Shown here: positions 32,536-42,183 of the stretch, in pieces | Position numbering within the stretch: position 1 is the first letter of the stretch | How the letters are laid out: each line of letters opens with the position of its first letter | NCBI GenBank assembly: GCA_030843315.1 | Contig: JAUUPT010000010.1 | Coordinates: 1 to 64,000 of the forward strand | Source: Bacteroidaceae bacterium | GTDB taxonomy: Bacteria; Bacteroidota; Bacteroidia; Bacteroidales; Bacteroidaceae | DNA: 64,000 bases | Direction: 5' to 3' | Program-made: the position numbers and the translations under genes | The notes under the pieces: model-generated | Told to the model about the DNA's origin: nothing | Database searches by the model: none | What the model saw: only the letters and a program-made list of their open reading frames with translations

Positions 32536-32538
32536 TTT

Positions 32539-34131
32539 TTATTCCACACAGGGATGTGTAAACCAGAAACGGCTACCGACACCCAGTTCAGATTCAGCAC
32601 CGATAGCCCCACCGAGATGCTCGATGATGCTTCGGCAGATAGATAGTCCCAGACCGGTACCTTTTGAGAAAGTATTGAGCTTTACGAAGCGGTCGAACAC
32701 CGTATTTATGGCATCCGGAGCAATGCCCATACCGGTATCCGTAACGGAGAACTCTATCTTATTAGTGCCTTCCTTTAAATGATAATCAAGCACAATCTGT
32801 CCTTCCTTGGTAAATTTAAGGGCATTGTTTATAAAGTTGGTAACCACCTGCGTCAGGCGTTTCTTATCCGTGTAAATACGGTAATCGGGCAACCCCGAAG
32901 TAAGCAGGACGGGAACCAACTTATCTTCTTTAATATCATAAATGCGCATTATATCTTCACAGAAGTCTCTGACGTTCAAGTAATCCATATTATAGTCCAG
33001 CGTACCCGCCTCTATCTTCGACAAGTCCAGAATATCGGAGATTAATTGCAAAAGCAACTCCGTATTTTCCTGCATGATCTCAATATATTCCTGCCGTTCT
33101 TCTTTATCTTCCGATTCGACCAGCAGGCTGGCAAAGCCTACGATAGAGTTGAGCGGAGTACGAATCTCGTGACTCATGTTGGCGAGGAAGGCAGACTTCA
33201 ACCGGTCCAGGTTCTCCGCCTTTTCCTTGGCTACAATCAGTTCCTCTTCTATCTTCTTCTGATGATCTATGTCGACACTGGTAATGACATGCGCCATCTG
33301 CCCGTCTATCCAGGCGAATGCAGCACTGAACACGCGGAACCAACATTTGTCGAACGGACGCTGATAATCCCACGAATAGACTTTGGTAGGTTGCCCGTTC
33401 TCATCAATCAGGTGCCGCTTAGGGCAAAATTCACATTCTCCCGTCTTATCGGTATAAAGAGTTTCCCAACATTTTTTTCCTTTAAAGTGCTCTATGCCAC
33501 CATACGGAGCCGCCATAGACTCGTTGGCATAAAGCATATCATGAGAATCGAAGGAGTTGACGTAGATATCGACTCCCATATTATTCATGATGCTACTCAA
33601 TGTATTGCTTGCCCGTACCTCTCTCTCTTTATATTCACGCACGGCTATCTCTTTGGAGAGCGAACCCAGTAGTAGATGGATAGTGCGCAATTCTTCATCC
33701 GAGAAAGGATCGGCATTCTCTCTGTCAGCAAACCCGATGAACCCGATAATCTTCCCTTCCGTATCTTCAAAATGCCGAACCAGTAGCGACTCCGCTTTGC
33801 AGAAGTCCAGTACCTCTATATCGTCAGGAGAAAGGTCTGCACTTCCATTGGTATAAAAAGGTCTGCCTTGAGGCCACATACCTACAAGCCGCTTCATTGC
33901 ATCGCTCATCTCAAAACGGGGCTCTAAAACGCGATCTTCATCCCCTATCACCTCTTTCAGGAAGAAATAACGAAATCCATCAGTCTGATAAACAAACCCT
34001 CTCTTAAAACCAAAGTAATGACAAAAGACACTCAATGATTCTATAATTTTTCTTTCAATAGAATCACTACCGTTTAGTTGTTCCAAAAAATGAAGCACAA
34101 ATATATTCAGGCTATCTTTGTCTTTAGTCAT
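32539..34131 (-). CDS. Sensor histidine kinase with GAF-like and PAS-like domains
   Basis: 530 residues, no membrane segment seen. N-terminal about 1-165 resembles a GAF domain (FKRGFVYQTDGFRYFF, IIGFIGFADRENADPF). Then a PAS-like part (about 180-300) with a CEFCPKR cysteine pair. HisKA has ANMSHEIRTPLNSIVGF near 318 (phospho-acceptor His). HATPase motifs are NFINNALKFTKEGQ (N box), DTGMGIAPD (G1) and GTGLGLSICRSI (G2). No receiver domain, so the partner regulator is elsewhere. The likely signal is a small molecule or redox state; not identifiable. Confidence 0.88.
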   Translation of the reverse strand: MTKDKDSLNIFVLHFLEQLNGSDSIERKIIESLSVFCHYFGFKRGFVYQTDGFRYFFLKEVIGDEDRVLEPRFEMSDAMKRLVGMWPQGRPFYTNGSADLSPDDIEVLDFCKAESLLVRHFEDTEGKIIGFIGFADRENADPFSDEELRTIHLLLGSLSKEIAVREYKEREVRASNTLSSIMNNMGVDIYVNSFDSHDMLYANESMAAPYGGIEHFKGKKCWETLYTDKTGECEFCPKRHLIDENGQPTKVYSWDYQRPFDKCWFRVFSAAFAWIDGQMAHVITSVDIDHQKKIEEELIVAKEKAENLDRLKSAFLANMSHEIRTPLNSIVGFASLLVESEDKEERQEYIEIMQENTELLLQLISDILDLSKIEAGTLDYNMDYLNVRDFCEDIMRIYDIKEDKLVPVLLTSGLPDYRIYTDKKRLTQVVTNFINNALKFTKEGQIVLDYHLKEGTNKIEFSVTDTGMGIAPDAINTVFDRFVKLNTFSKGTGLGLSICRSIIEHLGGAIGAESELGVGSRFWFTHPCVE

Positions 34132-34287
34132 ATTGCAATTAGTGGTTTTAAGAGGATAGGTACGCTCAAAGCGAGTATACCATACATAAAAAGCATTAAT
34201 ATGCTAATATACAAAATTTCAAGGGAAAATAGAAATCCGGCAACCGAAGATTTGTAGAGCAGATAGCACGTTATGAGAGAAATGTAG

Positions 34288-34295
34288 TATCTTTG
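34288..34295 (+). promoter_or_regulatory. Bacteroides -7 box immediately before the RluA-type gene
   Basis: TATCTTTG, matching TAnnTTTG, ends 7 nt before the ATG at 34303, so the mRNA would be nearly leaderless. Confidence 0.6.
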
Positions 34296-34302
34296 CACCA
34301 CT

Positions 34303-35931
34303 ATGCTACACCACTTTGCTATCTCCATATCCGACATCCCATTGCCAGAAAGGTTTACTTATCCGTTCTGCTACACTCCGCATCCGCTATGCGTACTCGC
34401 CGCCGAAGAAATGCAAGCCTACCTCGGCAAACAAGATGAATGGAAAGAAGAACTGGACCAGGGCAAGATGTTCGGGGTACTCGTGGTGCAAACCAAAGAG
34501 GGCGAAGTAGGCTACCTGGCAGCTTTTTCCGGTATATTGGCAGGTAAGAACCGGCATCCTTACTTCGTGCCGTCCGTGTACGACCTGTTGCAACCGGAAG
34601 GCTTCTTCAAGATAGAAGAAGAGAATATCTCTGCCATCAACCGCCGGATTAAACAATTGGAAGAAGATGAAGCCTATACCTGTCTGACCTCCGAGCTCGC
34701 CCAAATCCTCCAAACGGCGCAAGAAGAACTGGCTATTGCCAAAACTCGTTTGAAAGAAGCGAAAACCATCAGAGAGCAACGCCGGAAAGAAGAAGTGCTT
34801 GATGCCCGGGAAGAAGAAGACCTGATACGCGAAAGCCAGTTCCAGAAAGCCGAATACAAACGACTGGAACGCTCGTGGAGAGAAAAGACAAGTTCCCTGC
34901 AAGCGCAAATCGACGATTGGGAGAAGCAGATACGAGCATTGAAAGCCGAACGCAAAACCCGTTCCGCCGCCTTACAACAGAGGTTATTCGAACAATTCAA
35001 GATGTTGAACTATCGGGGAGAGGTCAAAACCCTATGCGAAATCTTTGAGCAAACCGCACACAAGACACCACCCGCCGGTGCGGGTGAATGTGCCGCCCCC
35101 AAGCTATTGCAACAAGCTTATTTGAAGGGTTGGAAACCTATCGCAATGGCAGAGTTCTGGTGGGGTTCCTCTCCAAAGACGGAAATACGCCACCACGGGC
35201 ACTACTACCCGGCTTGCAAAGGCAAGTGCGAACCCATCTTGCAACACATGTTGCAAGGACTACAAGTAGAAGAGAATCCGATGTTGAAAAGTATGCAATG
35301 CGCCGCCGTCCGGGAACCGGAGATAGTCTACGAAGATGAATGGCTTTTAGTAATCAATAAGCCGGCAGGTATGCTATCCGTGCCCGGCAAGGAAGATGCA
35401 GGCTCCGTTTATAGCCTGATGCGCGAGCGATATCCGGATGCAGACGGCCCTATGATTGTGCACCGCCTCGATATGGCAACCTCCGGTTTGCTGATCATCG
35501 CCAAAACCAAACAGGTACATCAGAAGTTGCAAGCGCAATTCAAGAACCGGCTCATCAAGAAGCGGTATATCGCTTTGCTTGATGGAATTGTGCCGGAAGC
35601 CCAGGGAACGATTGAACTCCCGCTTTGCCTCGATCCACTCGACCGCCCCCGGCAGATGGTGCACGACGAACATGGGAAACCCGCCATAACAGACTTCCAG
35701 ATGATAGAGCGCACCGATAGCCGTACACGCATCGCCTTTTATCCACGCACCGGACGTACCCACCAACTCCGCGTACACGCCGCGCATCTACAAGGATTGC
35801 ATTGCCCCATTGTGGGCGACGAGCTTTATGGCAAGAAGGCAGACCGTTTGTATCTGCATGCCGAAACATTGGAATTTGTACATCCGATGACGGGAGAAAC
35901 AATAAAGATAACGAAAGAAGCAGATTTCTGA
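34303..35931 (+). CDS. RluA-family pseudouridine synthase with long N-terminal extension
   Basis: 542 residues. The C-terminal about 200 residues are a pseudouridine synthase: INKPAGMLSVPG near 352 and HRLDMATSGLLIIAKT near 386, where the aspartate is catalytic, then GRTHQLRVHAA near 485. The N-terminal about 340 residues have a charged coiled coil (about 110-235) and a part with CAAPKLLQQAY and YPACKGKCEPIL, a layout seen in long Bacteroidetes members. The target is rRNA or tRNA uridine; the exact site is unknown. The start is close to the -7 box. Confidence 0.85.
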   Translation: MLHHFAISISDIPLPERFTYPFCYTPHPLCVLAAEEMQAYLGKQDEWKEELDQGKMFGVLVVQTKEGEVGYLAAFSGILAGKNRHPYFVPSVYDLLQPEGFFKIEEENISAINRRIKQLEEDEAYTCLTSELAQILQTAQEELAIAKTRLKEAKTIREQRRKEEVLDAREEEDLIRESQFQKAEYKRLERSWREKTSSLQAQIDDWEKQIRALKAERKTRSAALQQRLFEQFKMLNYRGEVKTLCEIFEQTAHKTPPAGAGECAAPKLLQQAYLKGWKPIAMAEFWWGSSPKTEIRHHGHYYPACKGKCEPILQHMLQGLQVEENPMLKSMQCAAVREPEIVYEDEWLLVINKPAGMLSVPGKEDAGSVYSLMRERYPDADGPMIVHRLDMATSGLLIIAKTKQVHQKLQAQFKNRLIKKRYIALLDGIVPEAQGTIELPLCLDPLDRPRQMVHDEHGKPAITDFQMIERTDSRTRIAFYPRTGRTHQLRVHAAHLQGLHCPIVGDELYGKKADRLYLHAETLEFVHPMTGETIKITKEADF

Positions 35932-35967
35932 TGAGCGATAAGTAATAAATAATAAATTGCATCTAAA

Positions 35968-36411
35968 ATGACATCAATATTCCAACCCACCCTGCAAGAC
36001 TATGACGAGCTTTTGGTAGTATGGGAAGCCTCCGTTCGGAGTACCCACCACTTCCTGACGGAAGAGAATATCCAGTTCTACAAGCCATTAGTGCGCAAAC
36101 AATATTTCCCTGCCGTAGATCTCTACATCATACGCAATCAAGAAGGGCGCATCGCGGCCTTTATGGGATTGAGCGAAGAACTCGTCGAAATGCTCTTCGT
36201 ACACCCCGACGAACAAGGCAAAGGTTATGGCAAGCAATTAATGGAGTATGCGATCCATCAGAAACATATATATAAAGTAGATGTGAACGAGCAAAACGAG
36301 CAAGCCTGTCAGTTCTATCAGCATCTGGGCTTTCAGGTCATCAGCCGTGATGCAACCGACTCGACGGGTAATCCTTTCCCGATATTGCATCTGCAAATGA
36401 AAGCAGACTAA
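35968..36411 (+). CDS. GNAT-family N-acetyltransferase
   Basis: 147 residues. The acetyl-CoA loop is PDEQGKGYGKQLME (about 86-99), the Q/R-x-x-G-x-G/A motif, followed by VDVNEQNEQACQFYQHLGFQ, also typical. Substrate unknown. It starts 36 nt after the pseudouridine synthase stop, probably in the same transcript. Confidence 0.88.
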   Translation: MTSIFQPTLQDYDELLVVWEASVRSTHHFLTEENIQFYKPLVRKQYFPAVDLYIIRNQEGRIAAFMGLSEELVEMLFVHPDEQGKGYGKQLMEYAIHQKHIYKVDVNEQNEQACQFYQHLGFQVISRDATDSTGNPFPILHLQMKAD

Positions 36412-36431
36412 CCAACGTTATACCTCAGAGG

Positions 36432-37283
36432 TTAGCCAAACAACTCTTCAACCGTCGGCACCGAGAACTCGAAACCGGCTTGGAGCAAACGTGAAGGGTA
36501 AACCGTCTGCCCTTCCAGCATCATCATACTCCGCTCGCCGAAAAGACAACGAAGGAGCGGAGCCGGTATAGTCAACGTGCCCCACGCCCGATAAGCCTTT
36601 GCCAAGACCCGGGCCAAGTATCCTTGCGTAATCTGTTGCGGAGCAACCAGGTTATAAACACCCTTTACCTCTTCATGCTCCATCAAGAAAGCAATAGCCT
36701 TACAAATATCTTGCATGGCTATCCACGGAAAAGCCTGCTGACCGGAACCAAGCACAGCAGAGAGTTTTGTTTTCAATAAGGGGTTGACCATCTCTTGCAT
36801 CACACCGCCACTATCCACCGCAAGCACAAGGCCAAAACGGGTAATGACCAGCCGCGTATCAGAAATACATTTCCGGGCTTCGCCCTCCCACTTCCGACAG
36901 AGCGATGCCAGAAAGCCATCAGCCGCCACTTCGTCCTGTTCATCATACTTCCCCGTCGAAGGATAATATCCCACGGCAGAAGCGGATATCATGACTTTAG
37001 GTTTCCTTTTGGCAAGTTCGATAGCACTCACCAAACGGGAAGTAGGTCCGAGACGGCTATCGAGCAACTCTTCTTTATACGCCGCCGTCCAGCACCGGTT
37101 GATGGAAGCACCAGCCAGGTTTATCACCGCGTCGCAATCTTCCAGCGTCTCTACCAATTGCTGGAAAGAGTCCGCACGCAACAGCCCTCTTCCCAAAGGA
37201 ATGATATGATGATTATGCTGCGTCAGATACTCCGTGAGGTGGCTTCCTATAAAACCGGATACTCCACCAATTGCTATTCTCAT
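36432..37283 (-). CDS. TIGR01777-family NAD(P)-dependent epimerase/dehydratase-like protein
   Basis: 283 residues. The nucleotide-binding loop is GGVSGFIGSHL (about 6-16) with VINLAGASINRCW near 63 and SASAVGYYPSTG near 110, signatures of the YfcH/SDR39U1 branch of extended SDRs. Activity unknown; members are a little longer (about 300). It starts 14 nt after the MGMT-like gene on the same strand, so the two are an operon. Confidence 0.85.
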   Translation of the reverse strand: MRIAIGGVSGFIGSHLTEYLTQHNHHIIPLGRGLLRADSFQQLVETLEDCDAVINLAGASINRCWTAAYKEELLDSRLGPTSRLVSAIELAKRKPKVMISASAVGYYPSTGKYDEQDEVAADGFLASLCRKWEGEARKCISDTRLVITRFGLVLAVDSGGVMQEMVNPLLKTKLSAVLGSGQQAFPWIAMQDICKAIAFLMEHEEVKGVYNLVAPQQITQGYLARVLAKAYRAWGTLTIPAPLLRCLFGERSMMMLEGQTVYPSRLLQAGFEFSVPTVEELFG

Positions 37284-37297
37284 AGTTTACCTTATTA

Positions 37298-37609
37298 TTA
37301 TATATCGTTTAATATCTCCCACTGAAACCGGCGCATATCAATGCATCCGTTCTTCTTGAACGCAACGCCTTCGTCCACCAACAATACTTTTTGTTCTTCC
37401 CAGCAGGGTGCCGGTCTTCCCTGGCTATTTACCACCCGGTGGCAAGGCAGATGCAGTTCGGCAGGCACATTGTGCAGGGCATGGCCCACCATACGGGAAC
37501 ATTGCGGCTTACCTATGAGATAAGCTATCTGCCCATAGGTCATTACCCGCCCCCGAGGGATGGCGGAAACGATATCATATACTTCCTGCTGAAAGGTATC
37601 TCGATCCAT
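37298..37609 (-). CDS. MGMT-family (alkyltransferase-like) protein
   Basis: 103 residues from the ATG at 37609 (MDRDTFQQEVYDIVSAIP). The frame is open further, but only from a TTG within the probable promoter. It consists only of the DNA-binding/active-site domain of O6-alkylguanine-DNA alkyltransferase: RVMTYGQIAYLIG (HTH) and LPCHRVVNS with the alkyl-acceptor cysteine kept, so it could be active or an ATL-type damage sensor. The N-terminal domain of Ada/Ogt is absent. Confidence 0.82.
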   Translation of the reverse strand: MDRDTFQQEVYDIVSAIPRGRVMTYGQIAYLIGKPQCSRMVGHALHNVPAELHLPCHRVVNSQGRPAPCWEEQKVLLVDEGVAFKKNGCIDMRRFQWEILNDI

Positions 37610-37668
37610 GATGTTTTCTTTCTGGAAAGACAAAGATAGGATAAATTCAGTAGGAATACATTATCTGC

Positions 37669-38151
37669 CTACAAGAAAGTGTTCGCTCCGAGAGGATTAT
37701 ACATATAGGTAACGTTGCGTGCACGTAGTATTTCACCATTCGGGGTGAACAAGATCTGATATTTAGTCTGTAGATTCGACCTCCCCACTTCCACAGCTAC
37801 AATCGCCTGCCAACGGGGAAACTGTACCCAAGTGACGTTCTGCACCCTGTCGCCGGAGAACTCGCTGGCGGCAAAGGTGTTGTAGACGGCAGGCGGCACT
37901 TCATCCATCGTCACCCAGTCGGTCTGCTTCATCACCCAGTCCGCCTCCGCATTGAACCATACTTTGGTATCGAAGCCGTTCATCATGAAATCGGCTACGT
38001 AATAGGCTTCATCGCGCGACCAGGCAACATCACCGGCCGTAGGATACATCTCCTTCAAAGCTGCCTGCACACTGGCGGGAGCATAATCGGCAAAGACCGA
38101 TACGGACGACATCAGTATCCCTATCAGCAAAGAGAGTTTTAACTTGTTCAT
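37669..38151 (-). CDS. PepSY-like secreted protein
   Basis: 160 residues with a cleavable signal (MNKLKLSLLIGILMSSVSVFA). A tandem of PepSY-like repeats is suggested by VQAALKEMYPTAGDVAWS and YYVADFMMNGFDTKVWF, as in the putative beta-lactamase-inhibitor-like (DUF2874) family of Bacteroidetes. Periplasmic; function unknown. A 9-bp inverted repeat just upstream could be a regulatory hairpin. Confidence 0.75.
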   Translation of the reverse strand: MNKLKLSLLIGILMSSVSVFADYAPASVQAALKEMYPTAGDVAWSRDEAYYVADFMMNGFDTKVWFNAEADWVMKQTDWVTMDEVPPAVYNTFAASEFSGDRVQNVTWVQFPRWQAIVAVEVGRSNLQTKYQILFTPNGEILRARNVTYMYNPLGANTFL

Positions 38152-38160
38152 GATTCATCA

Positions 38161-38185
38161 GATTGTTATTGCGCTGATAACAATC
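38161..38185. repeat. 9-bp inverted repeat upstream of the PepSY-like gene
   Basis: GATTGTTAT (38161-38169) and ATAACAATC (38177-38185), loop 7 nt, 10 nt before the ATG at 38151. It could be an operator or a hairpin over the ribosome-binding region. Confidence 0.4.
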
Positions 38186-38216
38186 TCCGGGAAGATTTGT
38201 TTGGGCCACCGGCAGA

Positions 38217-40322
38217 CTAACTCAGCGGTAGTATGAACAGGAAGCGTGCCCCCAAAGCATAACTCTTATCCAGTTTTACTTCTCCATTCAGTCGCTCGGC
38301 TATGGTGGCGCATATATTCAGTCCCAAGCCCGAGCCTTGCTTAAATTCATCGAGTTTCTTGAAACGTTCGAAGATGCACTCTGCCATCTCCGGCGGAATG
38401 CCCGAACCAGTGTCCGTAACCGAGAATGTAATCTTCCCCGGAGTCTCCACAAGGGAACAATGAAGATGAATCTCTCCATGTTCGGTATATTTCTCGGCAT
38501 TGGTAAGGAAGTTGATAAGCACTTGTACCAAACGCTTCTCGTCAGTAACGATTTCGTAGTCATCGTCCACTTCCGAAGTGAAATAAAGATTCACGTCTTT
38601 CGGCTTCCGATACATCACCGTGGCTACGGCCGAGCGACATAATTCGTTGCAACAACAAGGCTTCAGAGACATGGTGTACTTGCCGCTTTCCAGACTGGCA
38701 AGATCAAGAAGGTCTTCCACCAAACCGGTCAGCAAATCGGAACTCTGCTGAATGCGCAAACCGAACTCTTGCTTCTCTTCATCAGTAAATTCCAGGTCTG
38801 GAGTAGACAGCATCTGCGAGAATCCCACAATGGCATTGAGCGGTGTACGGATTTCATGACTCATATTCTGTATGAAATACATCTTCATCTTGTCCGATTG
38901 CTCGGCATGGTCGCGTGCAATAGTTAATTCGCTGTTTTTATCTTGCAGAATCTTCATCGACTTGCGCCGCTTGTACAAGTAGAATATCAAGAAGCAAGTA
39001 AAAAGGAAGAAGAATGAAATGACAAGGCTCAAGGTGATGATATGATGCCGCGCCGAAACCTGCTCTTCCAGAAGGATTACTCTTTGCCGCTCGGCTTCCA
39101 CATTCAAGCGTTCCAATTCTAAAGCCTGATTTCTCAATATCAACTTGCTATTCTCCGAGTTGATTTTTCCCAGTTCAACCTGCGATTTTGTCTTTTCCAG
39201 TTCCAACTGGGTATTCTTCAAATCCAGTTCGGCATTCTTCACCTCCAGTGCTTTAGCGTCCAACTTGATGCGCTCGTTACCTATCTGTGCATTCAATTCC
39301 GCCAAATCAGAAGATTGTACCTGACGATTGACCGAATCACGATAGGCGTTCAAATAGTTATTATAGACATAAGCACGTTCGTAGTTCCCTGCCCTTAGGT
39401 AGATAGTTTTACGCATCTTATAAATCTCCCTCAGGCTACCTACCGAATCTGCCGCCAATAATGCCTGGTCATAGTCGCCGTCGAGGATAAGTTTGAATGC
39501 ACGCAGTTGCTTGACCGTACTTTGCCGATAACCGCCGAGGTGACTGGTCATTGATATACATGCTTCATAACACCGATTGAAATCCTCGGCACGATCCATG
39601 CAATAGAGCGTCTCACACTTGTCCAGCATAGCCGCAAAACGACTTCCCTCAGTTTTTGCCGACCGGATGGCCTCCTCGTCGCATTTCAGTGCTTCCAAAA
39701 GAGAATTCTTATTACGGTAATAAGTGGCAAGATTTATATAGAGTTCCGAAGGTTCTTGCTCGGGAAGGTGTTCCAGCATATACTCCAAGGCATTCTTGTA
39801 ATACTCCATGGCCATCTCTCCATCTCCACGCATGACGTAGATGTTGCCCATCGTGCGTATACAGGAGTAGATGCCAAATTCGTGCTGATCTTTGAAAGCC
39901 TGCACCTTCATCTCCTCCGCCTTCTGAAGAGCACGCAGGGACTTGCCGTGATTCAGCAACCAGCTGATTTCGGTTGTATAGGCGTAATAGTAGTATTGCA
40001 GATAGTCGTTGGCGCGCGATTCTTCTTTCAGCCTTTCCGCCGATTGTACCAAGCGGTCGTAGTCAGTGGTACTATAATAATAGTTGAGTGGAACGGCAAG
40101 TGCCAGGCATTGGGCCTTCTTGTCATTCTTCCTTGTGGATTCGAAATAGAGGGTATCAGCTACCGACAGGCATTTGGGATTAGTACGCCACTCGGTGGCA
40201 CGCTGGTATATGGGATATAGCGAATCATCAATCTTATAAGGATTGTTCTGCCCCCACGCCGAAATAGAACTTCCGGCAAGAAGTATGAAGAGTAATATGT
40301 ATGCGTATTTCACGAATGACAT
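38217..40322 (-). CDS. TPR-containing membrane sensor histidine kinase
   Basis: 701 residues. Signal peptide (about 1-24), then a TPR-rich periplasmic part (about 100-330; for example YIYVMRGDGEMAMEYYKNAL), a coiled coil (about 340-420), a membrane segment (ITLSLVISFFFLFTCFLIFY, about 430-449), HisKA with NMSHEIRTPLNAIVGF near 487, and HATPase with NFLTNAEKYT, DTGSGIPPE and GSGLGLNIC. No receiver domain. TPRs probably bind an envelope partner. The start lies 4 nt from its -7 box. Confidence 0.9.
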   Translation of the reverse strand: MSFVKYAYILLFILLAGSSISAWGQNNPYKIDDSLYPIYQRATEWRTNPKCLSVADTLYFESTRKNDKKAQCLALAVPLNYYYSTTDYDRLVQSAERLKEESRANDYLQYYYYAYTTEISWLLNHGKSLRALQKAEEMKVQAFKDQHEFGIYSCIRTMGNIYVMRGDGEMAMEYYKNALEYMLEHLPEQEPSELYINLATYYRNKNSLLEALKCDEEAIRSAKTEGSRFAAMLDKCETLYCMDRAEDFNRCYEACISMTSHLGGYRQSTVKQLRAFKLILDGDYDQALLAADSVGSLREIYKMRKTIYLRAGNYERAYVYNNYLNAYRDSVNRQVQSSDLAELNAQIGNERIKLDAKALEVKNAELDLKNTQLELEKTKSQVELGKINSENSKLILRNQALELERLNVEAERQRVILLEEQVSARHHIITLSLVISFFFLFTCFLIFYLYKRRKSMKILQDKNSELTIARDHAEQSDKMKMYFIQNMSHEIRTPLNAIVGFSQMLSTPDLEFTDEEKQEFGLRIQQSSDLLTGLVEDLLDLASLESGKYTMSLKPCCCNELCRSAVATVMYRKPKDVNLYFTSEVDDDYEIVTDEKRLVQVLINFLTNAEKYTEHGEIHLHCSLVETPGKITFSVTDTGSGIPPEMAECIFERFKKLDEFKQGSGLGLNICATIAERLNGEVKLDKSYALGARFLFILPLS

Positions 40323-40326
40323 GGAG

Positions 40327-40334
40327 CAAAGATA
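40327..40334 (-). promoter_or_regulatory. Bacteroides -7 box immediately before the TPR kinase
   Basis: TATCTTTG on the minus strand (CAAAGATA on +); it ends 4 nt before the ATG at 40322. Another nearly leaderless arrangement. Confidence 0.6.
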
Positions 40335-40515
40335 CTCCTTTTATTGCAAATACATATCATTTAGCACAAAAAAACATCATTTTCTACAAGTAAGAAGAAG
40401 CGTCTACTCTATACTTTGTAAGAAGAAAGACATAGTCTGTTAACACAAACCTATGGGGAGAATTACAAATACCTTCTTTTTTTTCCTTGATAGCCCATTA
40501 TTAGGTATTTTGTTC

Positions 40516-40523
40516 TATATTTG
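40516..40523 (+). promoter_or_regulatory. Bacteroides -7 box for the zinc-ribbon gene
   Basis: TATATTTG matches TAnnTTTG, 27 nt before the ATG at 40551; it supports this start over the longer frame from 40453. Confidence 0.65.
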
Positions 40524-40550
40524 CGCATCACCTAAAAAAACAAAAACATT

Positions 40551-40829
40551 ATGGAAGCTAAACTTTGCCAAAGTTGCGGGATGCCTCTGTCATCCGACGA
40601 AGTACGCGGTACGAATGCCGACGGTAGCCTCAACGACGAATATTGCACTTATTGCTATCAGCATGGCGCATTCACACAAGACTGCACCATGGATGAGATG
40701 ATAGAACATTGCGCCCAATTTACAGAAGAGTTCAACAAGGATTCTGAAATAAAATTCACGAAAGAGCAAGCTATTGCCGCCATGAAGGAATTCTTTCCGA
40801 CACTGAAGCGCTGGCAGGCGAAAGGCTGA
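40551..40829 (+). CDS. Putative zinc-ribbon protein
   Basis: 92 residues. CQSCGMPL near residue 6 and CTYCYQHGAF near 32 give two CxxC pairs of the zinc ribbon seen in PF12674 proteins, followed by a helical tail (ITKEQAIAAMKEFFPTLKRW-like). Cytoplasmic; the family is thought to be regulatory or protein-binding. The following 87 nt to 40917 hold no gene. Confidence 0.75.
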   Translation: MEAKLCQSCGMPLSSDEVRGTNADGSLNDEYCTYCYQHGAFTQDCTMDEMIEHCAQFTEEFNKDSEIKFTKEQAIAAMKEFFPTLKRWQAKG

Positions 40830-40916
40830 GAAGGAAGTAATGCGCTATGCAGGACTACGGATGCTGCTATATCATCTTATAGCAGCGATCCGACACCTGC
40901 GGCGGGAATATTTTTC

Positions 40917-41381
40917 TTAATTGAAGTAATACAAGAATATAGCGATTCCTTCGAGTGCCTTCTTCTTTTCGCCTTGAATTTCGATGGCAAACTTAATCTC
41001 TGCCTTGGCTACTCCGCGCAAATTAGCCAATGAATGCAGTTCGGCTACCAGGCGAATACTTTGTCCGGACAATACGGCCTGACCGAACTTCATCTTATCG
41101 ATGCCGTAATTAATCATCATCTTCAGGTTGTTCACTTCAATAATCTGGTTCCACAGATAGGGCAGCATAGACAGGGTGAGATATCCGTGTGCAATGGTGC
41201 TCTTAAAAGGGCTTTCCACTTTGGCACGCTCCGGGTTGACATGAATCCATTGGTGGTCTAATGTTGCATCGGCAAAAAGATTGATGCGCTCCTGCGGAAG
41301 ATCCACATAGTCCGAAATACCTATTTGCTGGCCTACCAGCTTTTCAAAGTCCTCATACGAGTTGATAATCACTTTTTCCAT
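40917..41381 (-). CDS. MaoC-like (R)-specific enoyl-CoA hydratase/dehydratase family protein
   Basis: 154 residues, hotdog fold. FADATLDHQWIHVNPERA near residue 36 contains the catalytic D and H of the hydratase-2 motif (D-x-N-P-x-H type, here D-H-Q-W-I-H), and PFKSTIAHGYLTLS near 57 is the next conserved block. It could act on short acyl-CoAs. It follows the SGNH hydrolase gene by 22 nt. Confidence 0.82.
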   Translation of the reverse strand: MEKVIINSYEDFEKLVGQQIGISDYVDLPQERINLFADATLDHQWIHVNPERAKVESPFKSTIAHGYLTLSMLPYLWNQIIEVNNLKMMINYGIDKMKFGQAVLSGQSIRLVAELHSLANLRGVAKAEIKFAIEIQGEKKKALEGIAIFLYYFN

Positions 41382-41403
41382 TATTCTCTATTTTATTGAT
41401 AAA

Positions 41404-42150
41404 TTATAAGTTCACATACTTTATCCACATATCTGCCATCCGCTTATGTCCTGCGGGAGTGGGATGAATGCCATCCCATATCCAGTAAGTATCTTTGGAA
41501 GTCGGAGTAGACTTCAGTATTTCATCAAACATGGTGTTGTACGGAAGATATACAGCATGGTAATCTGCGGCTATCCTCTCTACAATGGCTGCGCAACGAC
41601 GCACTAAAGCGTCACGTTCCGGAAAGTCATCACTCTTCCGCATATTACCGACGTTGGCAACAAACGGCGGACCCAGCACAATCTTCAGCTTCGGATTGGC
41701 CTGCAAGGAGCGGTCCAGCAAAGAACGATAACGTTTCTCCCAAGTCTCAAAATCGAAAGGCTCCTTCTTATCACTCTGCAAGTAGTAATGTACATCATTC
41801 GTCCCTACCAAAACAGAGAGGACATCTGGCTTCATTTCAAGAGCGTCTCCTTCCCAACGCTTTTCCAGGTCCTGAAGAGTATTTCCGCTGATACCACGAT
41901 TAAAAAATTCATATCCCTTTTCAGGAAAGCTACCCTGATAGTGACTTACACACAAGTACATATATCCGCTACCATAAATATGATTCATATCCCAAAGGCT
42001 ACGCTCGGAGGTAGGTTTGGGCATGCCGCAAGCATTCCCCCAATTACCGTCGGTAATAGAGTCGCCTATAAACAACACACGCAAACCACCTGCATGCGCC
42101 CAAAGCATTGTACACAAAATTACTATTACAAAGGTCCCGATTCGCTTCAT
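41404..42150 (-). CDS. SGNH/GDSL-type hydrolase, secreted
   Basis: 248 residues with a signal peptide (MKRIGTFVIVILCTMLWAHA). Catalytic blocks: LFIGDSITDGNWG (Ser), RGISGNTLQDL (Gly), LVGTNDVHYY (Asn) and DGIHPTPAGH (Asp/His). Probably an esterase or deacetylase acting on glycans. A -7 box TATATTTG lies 33 nt upstream. Confidence 0.88.
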   Translation of the reverse strand: MKRIGTFVIVILCTMLWAHAGGLRVLFIGDSITDGNWGNACGMPKPTSERSLWDMNHIYGSGYMYLCVSHYQGSFPEKGYEFFNRGISGNTLQDLEKRWEGDALEMKPDVLSVLVGTNDVHYYLQSDKKEPFDFETWEKRYRSLLDRSLQANPKLKIVLGPPFVANVGNMRKSDDFPERDALVRRCAAIVERIAADYHAVYLPYNTMFDEILKSTPTSKDTYWIWDGIHPTPAGHKRMADMWIKYVNL

Positions 42151-42183
42151 TATTCTGTTCTTTTAGGCTGTAAAAATCGGTAA

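Noticed and set aside
34128..34337. Minus ORF overlapping the RluA-type start
   Set aside because: Overlaps the promoter and start of a supported gene; hydrophobic by AT-rich composition only.
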